The notes under the pieces: generated by a model
What the model was told of the DNA's origin: nothing
The model's database searches: none
Seen by the model: only the letters and a program-made list of their open reading frames with translations
Program-made: the position numbers and the translations under genes
Assembly (NCBI RefSeq): GCF_902830275.1
Contig: NZ_CADESW010000020.1
Coordinates: 62,001 to 126,000, forward strand
DNA from: Burkholderia stagnalis
GTDB lineage: Bacteria; Pseudomonadota; Gammaproteobacteria; Burkholderiales; Burkholderiaceae
DNA: 64,000 bases
Direction: 5' to 3'
Shown: piece after piece, positions 8,876 through 17,625 of the stretch
Numbering within the stretch: the stretch's first letter is position 1
Layout of the letters: each line of letters starts with the position of its first letter

Positions 8876-9403
8876 ATGAGCTCGAATCCCCGGCGGCTCG
8901 ACCGCATCGACATCGGCATCCTGAACCAGCTTCAGCAGAACGCGCGGATCACGAACGCGGAGCTCGCGCGCGCGGTGAAGCTGTCGGCCACGCCGTGCTT
9001 CAACCGCGTGCGCGCGCTGGAGAAACTCGGGCTGTTCCGGCAGCAGGTGACGCTGCTCGACCCCGAGCCGCTCGGCTTGCGCATCAACGTGTTCATCCAG
9101 GTGAGCCTCGAGAAGCAGGTCGAGGACGCGCTGCAGCGTTTCGAGGAAGCGATCTCGCAGCGGCCCGAGGTGATGGAGTGCTATTTGATGTCGGGCGACG
9201 CCGACTACCTGCTGCGCGTCGTGATGCCCGACATGCGCACGCTCGAACGCTTCATCATCGATCGGCTGACGACGATTCCGGGCGTGTCGAACATCCGCTC
9301 GAGCTTCGCGCTGAAGCAGGTGCGCTACAAGACGGCGCTGCCGCTGCCGGCGGCGGGGCTGACGCTCGTCGATCCGGACGAGGCGGCGTCGGACTGGAGC
9401 TGA
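8876..9403 (+). CDS. Lrp/AsnC-family regulator (MdeR-like)
   Basis: 175 residues. A winged helix-turn-helix (LDRIDIGILNQLQQNARITN, VKLSATPCFNRVRALEKLG) is followed by the RAM domain (INVFIQVSLEKQVEDAL…PEVMECYLMSGDADYLLRVV). It is divergent from the 2-oxoacid dehydrogenase E1, with about 150 bases between, so it very likely controls that gene. The start is taken at ATG 8876; a longer in-frame start at 8846 adds ten residues not typical of the family. It is clearly a paralog of AcdR with similar length and architecture, which fits a shared amino-acid/2-oxoacid signal. Confidence 0.88.
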   Translation: MSSNPRRLDRIDIGILNQLQQNARITNAELARAVKLSATPCFNRVRALEKLGLFRQQVTLLDPEPLGLRINVFIQVSLEKQVEDALQRFEEAISQRPEVMECYLMSGDADYLLRVVMPDMRTLERFIIDRLTTIPGVSNIRSSFALKQVRYKTALPLPAAGLTLVDPDEAASDWS

Positions 9404-9438
9404 GCGTGGCGACCGTCTCACCCACCCCGCATCACAAC

Positions 9439-9879
9439 ATGGACATGTTGATTCGCGCTTATCGGCATACCGACCTGCACACCCTGTCGGCCATCTGGTT
9501 CGACGCGTCGATGCTCGCGCATCCGTTTCTCGGCGAGGCGCGCTTGCGACGGCAGCGCGCGCTCGTCGAGGACGTCTATCTGCCCGGCGCGGAAACCTGG
9601 GTCGCCTGCCTGGGTGACGAGCCGGCCGGTTTCATCGGCCTGCTCGACGGATCGATCGGCGGCCTGTTCGTGGCCCCGGCGATGCAGGGCCGCGGCATCG
9701 GCCGCGCGCTGGTCGCGCATGCGCTGGCGCTCAAGGGCGTGCTCGAACTGGAGGTGTACGCGGACAACCGCGCCGCCCGCGCGTTCTATGAACGGCTCGG
9801 TTTCGAGGAGATCTCGCGGCGCGCGGAGGATGACGACGGCGCGCCGTTCGCGAATATCCGGATGCGGTCGGCAGGCTGA
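9439..9879 (+). CDS. GNAT-family N-acetyltransferase
   Basis: 146 residues with the acetyl-CoA-binding signature of GNAT enzymes: GGLFVAPAMQGRGIGRALVAHAL (motif A, V-x-x-x-x-QGRGIG) around 75-95, then LEVYADNRAARAFYERLGF (motif B) around 105-125. The substrate is unknown; close architecture to YjaB-type small acetyltransferases is seen. It follows the Lrp gene by 35 bases on the same strand and could be co-transcribed. ATG 9439 is chosen; an ATG two codons later is possible. Confidence 0.85.
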   Translation: MDMLIRAYRHTDLHTLSAIWFDASMLAHPFLGEARLRRQRALVEDVYLPGAETWVACLGDEPAGFIGLLDGSIGGLFVAPAMQGRGIGRALVAHALALKGVLELEVYADNRAARAFYERLGFEEISRRAEDDDGAPFANIRMRSAG

Positions 9880-9897
9880 CATTGCGCGGGCCGGCGC

Positions 9898-10710
9898 TCA
9901 TCGCGGCTGCGCGGCATCGGCGAGCGCGGGCAGCGCGTCGAGGAACGCGTCGCGCGAGCGCATGCCGGCGTTCGGGCGCAGCGGCGTCTCGTCCTGGATC
10001 AGGTTCGCGAACACCAGCGTGCGCGGCCCCTTCGTCGCCCAGCCGACGAACCAGCCGTACGCGTGCGCCGCGTCGTATTGCACGCCGGGCGAGCCGGTGC
10101 CCGTCTTGCCGTGCACGGTCCAGCCGCCCGGCTGCGCGTCGATGCGCGTGAGGCGCGCCGTCATGTCGTACGCATGCGCGCTGACCGGCAGCGTCCGGTT
10201 GACGATCCGGCGCATGAACGCGACCTGTTCGCGCGGCGAGATCCGCAGCGACCCGTTGGCCCACGCGCCCGTCACGCCGTTCAGTTCGCCCGGCTGGCTC
10301 GTGACGTCGGCGTTGCCGTAGCCGAACGCGGTCGTGTACTGCTGGAAGCGCGCCTGGCCGAGCGCCTGCGCGACCTGCTGCGAATACCAGAAGATCGAGA
10401 GCCGCATCCAGCGGGCCGGGTCGGTCGGCTCGCGCCACGCGGCGCCGCCCCAGTCGGGATAGCCGTCGCGATAGTCGAGCGTCGGCGTGTGCTCGTCCTT
10501 CAGGAACCCCGCGTCGTAGCCCATCAGGCTGATTGCCACCTTGAACGTCGACGCGGACGTCACGCGGGTGGCGCAGTCGCCTTGCTCGACGAGGACCTGG
10601 CCGGTGGCGGCATCGGCGACGAGGGTGCAGAGAGGTTTGGCGTGGGCGGCGGAGACGGCGAGTGCGCCCGCCGCCAGGGCGAACAGCGTGCGTTGCAACG
10701 GGTTCGGCAT
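9898..10710 (-). CDS. Class D (OXA-type) beta-lactamase
   Basis: 270 residues with a Sec signal peptide (cleavage near AAHA, residue 24), so periplasmic. Class D landmarks: catalytic Ser54 in STFK, YGN at 131-133, Trp150 (which shields the carboxylated lysine) and KTG at 202-204. The second motif, normally S-x-V, reads Ser105-Ile-Phe (LSIFWYSQQ). GAGG precedes ATG 10710. Chromosomal OXA enzymes of this size are native to many Burkholderia, so this need not be acquired. No mobile element is nearby, and no dedicated regulator is adjacent. Confidence 0.92.
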   Translation of the reverse strand: MPNPLQRTLFALAAGALAVSAAHAKPLCTLVADAATGQVLVEQGDCATRVTSASTFKVAISLMGYDAGFLKDEHTPTLDYRDGYPDWGGAAWREPTDPARWMRLSIFWYSQQVAQALGQARFQQYTTAFGYGNADVTSQPGELNGVTGAWANGSLRISPREQVAFMRRIVNRTLPVSAHAYDMTARLTRIDAQPGGWTVHGKTGTGSPGVQYDAAHAYGWFVGWATKGPRTLVFANLIQDETPLRPNAGMRSRDAFLDALPALADAAQPR

Positions 10711-10848
10711 GAGGTCCTCGGAAAGGGGATTCGTTGTTCGTTTTTGGATCAGGCTCATGGCGGCGGCCCCGTGCTGGGTGCCGCCCGCGACATTGTAGGG
10801 GCGGTGTGGCATGTCGTCGTTGCCGAAACCGTACTGCGCCCGCCCATG

Positions 10849-10887
10849 AAAAAGCCCGCCGCGCATGCTGGCGCATGCGGGCGGGCG
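10849..10887 (-). terminator. Rho-independent terminator of the porin gene
   Basis: Read on the minus strand, a near-perfect stem of about 14 bp (GCCCGCCCGCATGC … GCATGCGCGGCGGGC) is followed by TTTTTC. It lies about 60 bases beyond the porin stop codon and insulates it from the beta-lactamase gene. Confidence 0.8.
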
Positions 10888-10945
10888 AAGACACCCGGGC
10901 AGACCGACGGGAGACGGGTGTCGCGTGGAACCTGGGAGAGACGCG

Positions 10946-12097
10946 TCAGAACTTGTGGCGCAGCGCGACGCGCACAGCCACCTGGTTCGCGGTCGACGAC
11001 GGCGCGTCCGTGCCGGGGATGAACGCCTGGTCGAGGATCGAGTTCGTCTTGTCGCCGGCGATGTGCTGATACGCGGCCTGCACGTAGACGTCGGTGCGCT
11101 TCGACAGGTTGTAGTCGGCCATCACGCCGAACGAGTGGATCTTCGGCTTCGCGTCGCCGGCTGACGACGCATACTTCTCGAGCGACAGCACGTACTGCGC
11201 GCCGACCATGAACGCCGGCGTGACCTGATACGCGCCGTTCACCTCGAAGTTCTGGTACTTGATCGCGCTGACCGTCGTGCCCGGCGCGATGATCGCGCCC
11301 GGCGTGCCGAGGTAGCCGTTGCCGGTCGGGTTCTTGTAGTCCGACTTCGTGTACGCGAAGCCGACGGTCGCGGGCCCGAACGTATAGTTGATGCCCGCGC
11401 CGAACACGCGCATGCGCTCGGCGATGTAGCTCGCGTCGTTCGCGGTGATCGCGCCGGCCGAGCCGTTGCCCGGGTGGTTCGCCTGCAGGTAGGCCGCGCC
11501 GACCAGCAGGCCGCCGTTCTGGTATTGCGCGCCGACGCTGTACGCGCGGTTGTCCGCGAAGTTCGTGCTGTTGCTGAAGCTGTATGCGCCGCCGAACCGG
11601 AAGCCCGCGATGTCCGGGCTCGCGTACTTCACCGTGTTGTCGAGCCGGAACGAGTTGTCGGTGTTGTCGTTGTCGAACGGATGCGCGAGCAGGTAGCCGC
11701 CCCAGTTGCCGTTCGCGGTGGTCGGCGCCAGATAGTCGACCACCGAATCGTATTGCCGGCCGAACGTCAGCGTGCCGTACTGCGCCTGGCTCAGGCCGAC
11801 GTAGGCCTGGCGGCCGAACATCCGGCCGCCCTGGTTCAGGCGGCCCGTGTTGACGTCGAAGCCGTTCTCGAGCTGGAAGATCGCCTTCAGGCCGCCGCCC
11901 AGATCCTCGTTCCCCTTCAGGCCCCAGCGGCTGCCCTGCGCATAGCCGCTCGCCATCTCGTAGACGTGGCCGGTGCCGACGTTGTTCGTGTAGTTGAGGC
12001 CTTCGTCGATCACGCCGTACAGCGTGACGCTGCTTTGGGCGAACACGGGCGACGCGAAGGCGGCCATCACGGCGAGCGCCGTCAGTTTCGTTTTCAT
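10946..12097 (-). CDS. Gram-negative trimeric porin (OmpC-like, Burkholderia type)
   Basis: 383 residues. The signal peptide ends VFA-QSSVTLYG, the standard mature start of Burkholderiales porins. Further family features are SRWGLKGNEDLGGGLKAIFQLE, RQAYVGLSQAQYGTLTFGRQYD and a C-terminal aromatic strand ending HKF, needed for outer-membrane insertion. It should form a 16-strand trimeric channel for small hydrophilic solutes. GGAGATC precedes ATG 12097. The upstream region is shared with the divergent betaine/choline importer and contains a 17-bp inverted repeat, which suggests common regulation. Confidence 0.94.
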   Translation of the reverse strand: MKTKLTALAVMAAFASPVFAQSSVTLYGVIDEGLNYTNNVGTGHVYEMASGYAQGSRWGLKGNEDLGGGLKAIFQLENGFDVNTGRLNQGGRMFGRQAYVGLSQAQYGTLTFGRQYDSVVDYLAPTTANGNWGGYLLAHPFDNDNTDNSFRLDNTVKYASPDIAGFRFGGAYSFSNSTNFADNRAYSVGAQYQNGGLLVGAAYLQANHPGNGSAGAITANDASYIAERMRVFGAGINYTFGPATVGFAYTKSDYKNPTGNGYLGTPGAIIAPGTTVSAIKYQNFEVNGAYQVTPAFMVGAQYVLSLEKYASSAGDAKPKIHSFGVMADYNLSKRTDVYVQAAYQHIAGDKTNSILDQAFIPGTDAPSSTANQVAVRVALRHKF

Positions 12098-12258
12098 TTG
12101 CTGAGATCTCCGGGGTTTCCAGCTTGTGTCGGTAGTCGTGAACGCACCCCGAGAGGCGCGCCCCATCATCCGGAGCGATGCAGGGCCGCCGCGCGCGGCG
12201 TGCGATCGCGTCTCCTCCGATGACTGCACGCATTCTTCCCAACCGGGTACGGAACCAA

Positions 12259-12361
12259 AAGCGAGTAATTCCGATGGATGGAATCGGCATCGCCAATAGG
12301 GCGGCGCGCAGGGCGGGAATCGATTGGCACAGCCGATCGCAATGATCGGAATTACTCGCTT
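12259..12361. repeat. 17-bp inverted repeat in the porin/ABC-importer divergent promoter
   Basis: AAGCGAGTAATTCCGAT at 12259-12275 is repeated in perfect inverted orientation at 12345-12361. The inner flanks are also partly complementary (GAATCGG…GCCAAT on both arms). The arms are 86 bp apart start to start, about eight helical turns. The element sits in the 366-bp region between the divergent porin and betaine-importer genes. The same 17-mer occurs once more in the window at 27195-27211. An operator for a LysR-type or other dimeric regulator is the simplest reading. Confidence 0.75.
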
Positions 12362-12463
12362 CCCCAAACAATTTGGCGATCGAAACATGCAACCTGGCCG
12401 CAGATGCACGCCGCTGCGCAGGATGGCGCGGCGCACAAACGACATTACTGGAGACGACCCATC

Positions 12464-13501
12464 ATGCAGATTCGACGAATGAAGACAGTCCTTCTCGCCG
12501 CCGCGGCGATCCTGTCGGCGCCCGCGGCCCATGCGGCGGCCGGCGCGTGCGGGGACGGCAAGACGGTTCATTTCGCGGGCATCACGTGGGAAAGCGGCGC
12601 GTTCGCGACCGAGGTGCTGCGCCAGATCATCGAGAAGGGCTACGGCTGCAAGACCGACGTCGTGCCGGGCAGCACCGCGGCGACCGAAACCGCGCTGGCG
12701 CGCAACGACCTGCAGATCTGGGCCGAACAGTGGACGGGCCGCAGCGAGATCACCGCGAAGGCCGTGGCATCGGGCGCGGTGAAGCTGATCGGCGACACGC
12801 TGCCGGGCGGCACCACGGAAGGCTGGTTCGTGCCCGAATACGTGGTCAAGGGCGATCCTGCCCGCCACATCAAGCCGGTCGCGCCGGGGCTCGCGTCGGT
12901 CGACGACCTGCCGAAGTTCAAGCAGGTGTTCGCGGACGAGGAGGAGCCCGACAAGGGCCGCTTCCTGAACTGCCCGACGGGCTGGGACTGCGAGCGCGTG
13001 AACACGCGCCTGCTGCGCGTGCTGAAGCTCGACCAGTCCTATACGAACTTCCACCCGGGCACGGGGGCGGCGCTCGACGCGGCGATCGCGTCCGCGTACC
13101 AGCGCGGCGCGCCGATCGTGTTCTATTACTGGGGCCCGGCCGCGCTGATGGCGAAGTACAAGCTGGTCGCGCTGAAGATGCCGGCCTATGACGAAGCGTG
13201 CTGGAAGACGCTGCGCGACGAGAGCAGCACGCGCCAGTGCGCGTCGTCGTACAGCGTGTCGCGGCTGACGGTCGGCGTGTCGAAGCCGTTCGCCGACGCG
13301 AACCCCGACCTCGTCGCGGTGTTCGAGAAGGTGCGCTTCCCGATGGCGTTCCTGAACCAGACGATCCTCGACATGACGACGAAGAAGGCCGACGGCGCGG
13401 CGATGGCGACGCAGTTCCTGCGCACGCATCCGGAGATGTGGAAGCAGTGGGTGCCGAACGACGTCGCGCAGAAGATCGCCGGCAGCCTGAAGGGCGCATA
13501 A
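12464..13501 (+). CDS. ABC transporter substrate-binding protein, glycine betaine/choline type
   Basis: 345 residues of the OpuAC/ProX-like family. A signal peptide ends near AAHA (residue 24), so the protein is periplasmic. The mature domain reads TVHFAGITWESGAFATEVLRQ and later DLQIWAEQWTGRSE. Aromatic residues are abundant (WFVPEYVV, FYYWGPAALM), as needed to cage quaternary ammonium groups. GGAG precedes ATG 12464. It is the first gene of a three-gene import operon with permease and ATPase directly downstream. The exact ligand (choline, betaine, carnitine) cannot be read from sequence. Confidence 0.9.
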   Translation: MQIRRMKTVLLAAAAILSAPAAHAAAGACGDGKTVHFAGITWESGAFATEVLRQIIEKGYGCKTDVVPGSTAATETALARNDLQIWAEQWTGRSEITAKAVASGAVKLIGDTLPGGTTEGWFVPEYVVKGDPARHIKPVAPGLASVDDLPKFKQVFADEEEPDKGRFLNCPTGWDCERVNTRLLRVLKLDQSYTNFHPGTGAALDAAIASAYQRGAPIVFYYWGPAALMAKYKLVALKMPAYDEACWKTLRDESSTRQCASSYSVSRLTVGVSKPFADANPDLVAVFEKVRFPMAFLNQTILDMTTKKADGAAMATQFLRTHPEMWKQWVPNDVAQKIAGSLKGA

Positions 13502-13543
13502 GGCATTGATGCGCGCGCCCTCGCGGCGCAACGGAGATCGGAA

Positions 13544-14497
13544 ATGAACGGCTTCTTCCTGCACCTGTCGATCGCCGACTGGGTCAACGGCGTCCTCGAG
13601 ACGTTCGTGACGCAGTACGGCGACAGCTTTCATCATTTCAGCGCGCTGATGCTGCGCTACCTGCTCGTGCCGCTCGAGGGCGCGCTGCGCGCGACGCCGC
13701 CGTGGCTGATGCTGCTCGCGGTGGGCGCGATCGCATGGAACGCGACGCGCCGCGCGAGCCTCGGCGCGCTCTTCATGCTGCTGCTCTACGCGATCGGCTG
13801 CTTCGGCCTGTGGGACAAGCTGATGCAGACGCTCGCGCTGATGCTCGTCGCGACGGTGCTGTCGGTCGCGCTCGGCGTGCCGGCCGGCATCCTCGCGTCG
13901 CGCAGCCCGTGGCTGCGCCGCATGCTGCTGCCGGTGCTCGACGTGATGCAGACGCTGCCGAGCTTCGTCTACCTGATCCCGGTGCTGATGCTGTTCGGCC
14001 TCGGCAAGGTGCCGGCGATCCTCGCGACGATCATCTACGCGCTGCCGCCGCTGATCCGCCTGACCGATCTCGGGATCCGCCAGGTCGACGCGGACGTGAC
14101 GGAAGCCGCGCGCGCGTTCGGTACGACGCGCTGGCAGCTGCTCGTCAACGTGCAGCTGCCGCTCGCGCGGCCGAGCATCATGGCGGGCATCAACCAGACG
14201 ACGATGATGGCGCTGTCGATGGTCGTGATCGCATCGATGATCGGCTCGCGCGGGCTCGGCGAGGACGTGCTCGCGGGCATCCAGACGATGGACGTCGGCA
14301 AGGGCACGCAGGCCGGCGTCGCGATCGTGATCCTCGCGATCGTCATCGACCGGATCAGCCAGGGCTTCGGCCAGGAACGGCGCGCGCGCCGCAGGCTCGC
14401 GCAGCAGCGCCGCCAGAAGGGCGCGTCGCGCGTGCCGTACCGGCCGGCGGCGTCCGGCGCCGACACCAACCCGCCGGCGGAATCGTCGCGCGCATAA
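13544..14497 (+). CDS. ABC transporter permease, ProW/OpuAB type
   Basis: 317 residues with about six to seven membrane segments and a basic C-terminal tail. The EAA coupling loop is clear (VTEAARAFGTTRWQLLVNVQLPLARPSIMAG). The segment QTLPSFVYLIPVLMLFGLGKVP is the signature of quaternary-amine permeases. It lies 42 bases after the binding protein, and the ATPase starts 14 bases after its stop, so the three genes form one operon. Confidence 0.92.
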   Translation: MNGFFLHLSIADWVNGVLETFVTQYGDSFHHFSALMLRYLLVPLEGALRATPPWLMLLAVGAIAWNATRRASLGALFMLLLYAIGCFGLWDKLMQTLALMLVATVLSVALGVPAGILASRSPWLRRMLLPVLDVMQTLPSFVYLIPVLMLFGLGKVPAILATIIYALPPLIRLTDLGIRQVDADVTEAARAFGTTRWQLLVNVQLPLARPSIMAGINQTTMMALSMVVIASMIGSRGLGEDVLAGIQTMDVGKGTQAGVAIVILAIVIDRISQGFGQERRARRRLAQQRRQKGASRVPYRPAASGADTNPPAESSRA

Positions 14498-14511
14498 CAC
14501 GGGAGGCAGAC

Positions 14512-15333
14512 ATGGCGACCATCGACGTCAAGCACGTCTACAAACTGTTCGGCCCGCACACCACGCATGCGCGCGTGCTCGACCTGCTGCGCAGCGGCCG
14601 GCGCAAGGCCGACGTGCTGGCCGAAACGGGCTGCAACGTCGGGCTCAACGACGTGAGCCTCAGCATCGGCTCGGGCGAGATCTTCGTGATCATGGGGCTG
14701 TCCGGCTCGGGCAAGTCGACGCTCGTGCGGCACTTCAACCGGCTGATCGAGCCGACCGCCGGCGAGATCGTGATCGACGGCAGCGACGTGATCGGGCTCG
14801 ACCCGCAGGGGCTGCGCGAACTGCGCCGCTACAAGGTCAGCATGGTGTTCCAGAACTTCGGGCTGCTGCCGCACCAGACCGTGCTCGACAACGCCGCGTA
14901 TGCGCTGCGCACGCGCGGCGAGAAGCGCCACGACGCGCTCGATGCCGCGCGCAACTGGCTGTCGAAGGTCGGGCTCGACGGCTATGCCGATCACTACCCG
15001 GACGAGCTGTCGGGCGGCATGCGGCAGCGCGTCGGCCTGGCGCGCGCGCTGGCGGCGGATACCGACGTGCTGCTGATGGACGAGGCGTTTTCCGCGCTCG
15101 ATCCGCTGATCCGCACGGAGATGCAGGACCAGTTGCTGCAGTTGCAGGCGACGCTGAACAAGACGATCGTGTTCATCACGCACGACCTCGACGAGGCGCT
15201 GCGGATCGGCAACAAGATCGCGATCCTGCGCGACGGTACGCTCGTGCAGGTCGGGACGCCGGACGATATTCTGTCGCGGCCGGCGGACGATTATGTGAGA
15301 AGGTTCGTGGAGAAGCGCACTGCCGCGAACTGA
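14512..15333 (+). CDS. ABC transporter ATPase, ProV/OpuAA type without CBS domains
   Basis: 273 residues: Walker A GLSGSGKST (62-70), Q-loop VFQNFGLLPHQT, signature DELSGGMRQRVGLARALA, Walker B VLLMDEAFSALDP and the switch His in FITHDLDEAL. It ends shortly after the nucleotide-binding domain and lacks the tandem CBS osmosensor of ProV/OpuA (about 400 residues). Transport is therefore more likely tied to nutrient use than to ionic-strength gating; that is an inference. GGGAGG precedes ATG 14512. A strong terminator follows. Confidence 0.92.
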   Translation: MATIDVKHVYKLFGPHTTHARVLDLLRSGRRKADVLAETGCNVGLNDVSLSIGSGEIFVIMGLSGSGKSTLVRHFNRLIEPTAGEIVIDGSDVIGLDPQGLRELRRYKVSMVFQNFGLLPHQTVLDNAAYALRTRGEKRHDALDAARNWLSKVGLDGYADHYPDELSGGMRQRVGLARALAADTDVLLMDEAFSALDPLIRTEMQDQLLQLQATLNKTIVFITHDLDEALRIGNKIAILRDGTLVQVGTPDDILSRPADDYVRRFVEKRTAAN

Positions 15334-15362
15334 GCCGGGGAACCGAGCCGGAAGCAGGAACG

Positions 15363-15394
15363 ACGGCACGCCGCGATGCGCGGCGTGCCGTTTT
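15363..15394 (+). terminator. Terminator of the ABC importer operon
   Basis: A perfect 12-bp stem (ACGGCACGCCGC / GCGGCGTGCCGT) with a 5-base loop, followed by TTTT, 30 bases after the ATPase stop codon. Confidence 0.88.
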
Positions 15395-15447
15395 GCATCG
15401 AGCAGCGCAGGGCGGACGGCGTTTCTGCTGGAACGGGCCGCCGCGCG

Positions 15448-15730
15448 TTACTTCGCGCCGAGCACGCAGGCAAGCGGATGCGACGGCACGCCGTTGCGAT
15501 GCAGGGCAACCGGCGAGAAACCCGCTTCGGTCATCGCCCGCGCCAGTTGTTCGGGCCGGAATGCACCGTAGGGCGAGCGCCCGATGTCGCGGACGGTGAT
15601 CGCCACGCGGCCGCCGCGCTGGACGACGCGGTGCAGCTTGCCCCAGGCCGCGCACGGGGTGCGCCAGAAGTAGATGCAGTTGATCGAGAACGCGTTGTCG
15701 AGTGCATCGTCCGCAAACGGCAGTCCATCG
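15448..15730 (-). pseudogene. C-terminal half of a SAM-dependent methyltransferase
   Basis: The minus-strand frame reads GLPFADDALDNAFSINCIYF, then GKLHRVVQRGGRVAITVRDI, then a natural C-terminus (ACVLGAK). This is motif II to the end of a class I methyltransferase of the Methyltransf_11 kind. The N-terminal half with the GxGxG SAM-binding loop is not found upstream in any frame. The gene has therefore lost its 5' half, and what remains should not be functional. It lies between two complete operons. Confidence 0.65.
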
Positions 15731-15929
15731 ACGGGCTGAGGCCGCGCGGCAGCCCGGGTTGTCCGAGATGTGCCGCCATTCGATTCCTCCCTCGATTTGC
15801 GTGCAAGCTGCACGCCGCTGTCCAGACGGCCAGAAGAGGATCCAAATTGACACGCCGGGCGGCGGAATTTCGCGCCCGTTTATCGAGCTGTCGCGCCGGC
15901 GCGGCTTGCGCCGGCGCGAGTCGACCGTA

Positions 15930-17609
15930 TTACGGCGCGACGGTTGCGCGTTCGTGCGTTCGCACGTCAGCCCTCAGGTCAGCGGTCTCGCCGCGCGACG
16001 CATCCGCCAGAATCAAATCCGCGCCTTTCTCCGCGACCATCATCGTCGGCGCATTGATGTTGCCCGACGTGATGTTCGGGAACACCGACGCATCGACGAT
16101 CCGCAATCCCTGCAGCCCATGCACGCGCAGCGCCGCATCGACCACCGACGTGCGCGCATCCGGCCCCATCGCGCACGAGCCGCACAGGTGATAGATCGAA
16201 CCCGACTGCTCGCGGAAATACTGCAGCAGCGCGTCGTCGGATGCGACCTGCGGCCCCGGCGAGATTTCCTCGACCGTCATCGCCCGCAGCGCCGGCGCAC
16301 GCATCAGCGCGCGGATCAGCTTGCTGCCTTGCACGGCCTCGTCGAGATCCTTCTGCGTCGTCAGCGCGTTGATATGGATATTCGCGGCATCTTCCGCGCG
16401 ATTCGACGCGATCTCGATCGCGCCGCGGCTCGTCGGCCGGCACGGGTTGAACGCGATCAGGAAGCCCGAATACGGTTCGGGCTTGATGCTCGCGTGCGCA
16501 CTCTTCGGGATCCGGTACGACAGCGGGTTGAAGTAGAGCTGGAGGTTCGGTTCGTGCGCGTCGGCCGCGCCGCGAAAGAAGCCGCCCGCCTGGTTCACGC
16601 TCATCGCGAGCGGGCCGCGCTTCGTCAGCAGGTAGCGCAGCCCGATCTTCAGCTTGCCGAACAGCGTGCCCATCTCGTCGTTGAGCGTCGGCCGGTTCGC
16701 CTTGAAGTAGAAGCTCACGCACAGGTGATCCTGCAGGTTGCGGCCGACGGCCGGCAGCGCGTGCACGAGCGGCACCCGGCGCCGCGCGAGCAGCGCCGGA
16801 TCGCCGACGCCCGACAGTTGCAGCAGCTTCGGCGTATCGACCGCGCCGGCCGCGAGGATCACTTCCCGCGCGGCGTCGATCGTTTCGTCGCCGTGCGGGC
16901 CCGCGACGACGACGCCCGTCGCGCGCGCGCCGTCGAACGTCACGCGCCGCACGAGCACGCCCGAGCGCAGCGTGAGGTTCTTGCGGCCCAGCGCCGGCCG
17001 CAGGTACGCGAAGCTGCTCGAACAGCGTTCGCCGTTTTTCGTGTTCAGGTCGTAGATGCCCGCGCCTTCGAACTGCGCGCCGTTGAAATCGTCGCTGCGC
17101 GGCAGGTTCAGCTCGTCGCAGCCCTTCAGGAACGTGTGGACGATCGGATGCACGTCGGCCTTCATCGACGTGATGTGGATCGGCCCGCTGGTGCCGTGAT
17201 GGTGCGGATCGGTCGCGCCGGCCGCGTGCGTCTCGAGCTTGCGGAAATACGGCAGCACGTCGTCGTACGCCCAGCCCGGATTGCCGGCGGCGGCCCAGTC
17301 GTCATAGTCGCTGCGCTGGCCGCGCACGTAGACCATCGCGTTGATCGAGCCCGAGCCGCCGACCACCTTGCCGCGCGGGCAATACAGCGTGCGGCCGGCG
17401 AGCTGCGCTTCGGGCGCGCTGTAGTACATCCAGTTGTAGCGGCGGTTGTAGTAGGTCTTCGTGAAGCCGACCGGCACCTTGAACCAGAACGAGGCGTCGC
17501 GCTCGCCCGCTTCGAGCAGCAGCACCGAATGCCGGCCCGACTCGCTCAGGCGGTTCGCGAGGATGCAGCCGGCCGAGCCCGCGCCGACGATGATGTAGTC
17601 GTAGGTCAT
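15930..17609 (-). CDS. GMC-family FAD oxidoreductase (choline dehydrogenase-like)
   Basis: 559 residues. N-terminal Rossmann motif VGAGSAGCILANRLSES, the GMC signature GKVVGGSGSINAMVYVRG, and the C-terminal catalytic His region GSIYHLCGSCAMGPD, then SGNINAPTMMVAEKGADLI. The family oxidises primary or polyol alcohols to aldehydes with FAD. Although BetA-like in length, it sits at the 3' end of an operon with an enolase-superfamily dehydratase, an MFS carrier and an aldehyde dehydrogenase, not with betB/betI. A polyol or sugar-acid substrate is therefore more likely than choline. It starts 16 bases after the stop of the dehydratase gene. Confidence 0.88.
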   Translation of the reverse strand: MTYDYIIVGAGSAGCILANRLSESGRHSVLLLEAGERDASFWFKVPVGFTKTYYNRRYNWMYYSAPEAQLAGRTLYCPRGKVVGGSGSINAMVYVRGQRSDYDDWAAAGNPGWAYDDVLPYFRKLETHAAGATDPHHHGTSGPIHITSMKADVHPIVHTFLKGCDELNLPRSDDFNGAQFEGAGIYDLNTKNGERCSSSFAYLRPALGRKNLTLRSGVLVRRVTFDGARATGVVVAGPHGDETIDAAREVILAAGAVDTPKLLQLSGVGDPALLARRRVPLVHALPAVGRNLQDHLCVSFYFKANRPTLNDEMGTLFGKLKIGLRYLLTKRGPLAMSVNQAGGFFRGAADAHEPNLQLYFNPLSYRIPKSAHASIKPEPYSGFLIAFNPCRPTSRGAIEIASNRAEDAANIHINALTTQKDLDEAVQGSKLIRALMRAPALRAMTVEEISPGPQVASDDALLQYFREQSGSIYHLCGSCAMGPDARTSVVDAALRVHGLQGLRIVDASVFPNITSGNINAPTMMVAEKGADLILADASRGETADLRADVRTHERATVAP

Positions 17610-17625
17610 GTCGTGTCCTTCGCCG

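Noticed and set aside
10946..14500. Very long minus-strand open frame running through the porin and the whole ABC importer region
   Set aside because: Only the part up to 12097 has a signal peptide and porin motifs; the rest is antisense to clear ABC transporter genes and is an artefact of high GC.
15930..17609. Choline dehydrogenase BetA
   Set aside because: It is GMC-like in length, but the operon partners are an enolase-superfamily dehydratase, an MFS carrier and an AldA-like enzyme rather than betB/betI, so the specific name was not given.
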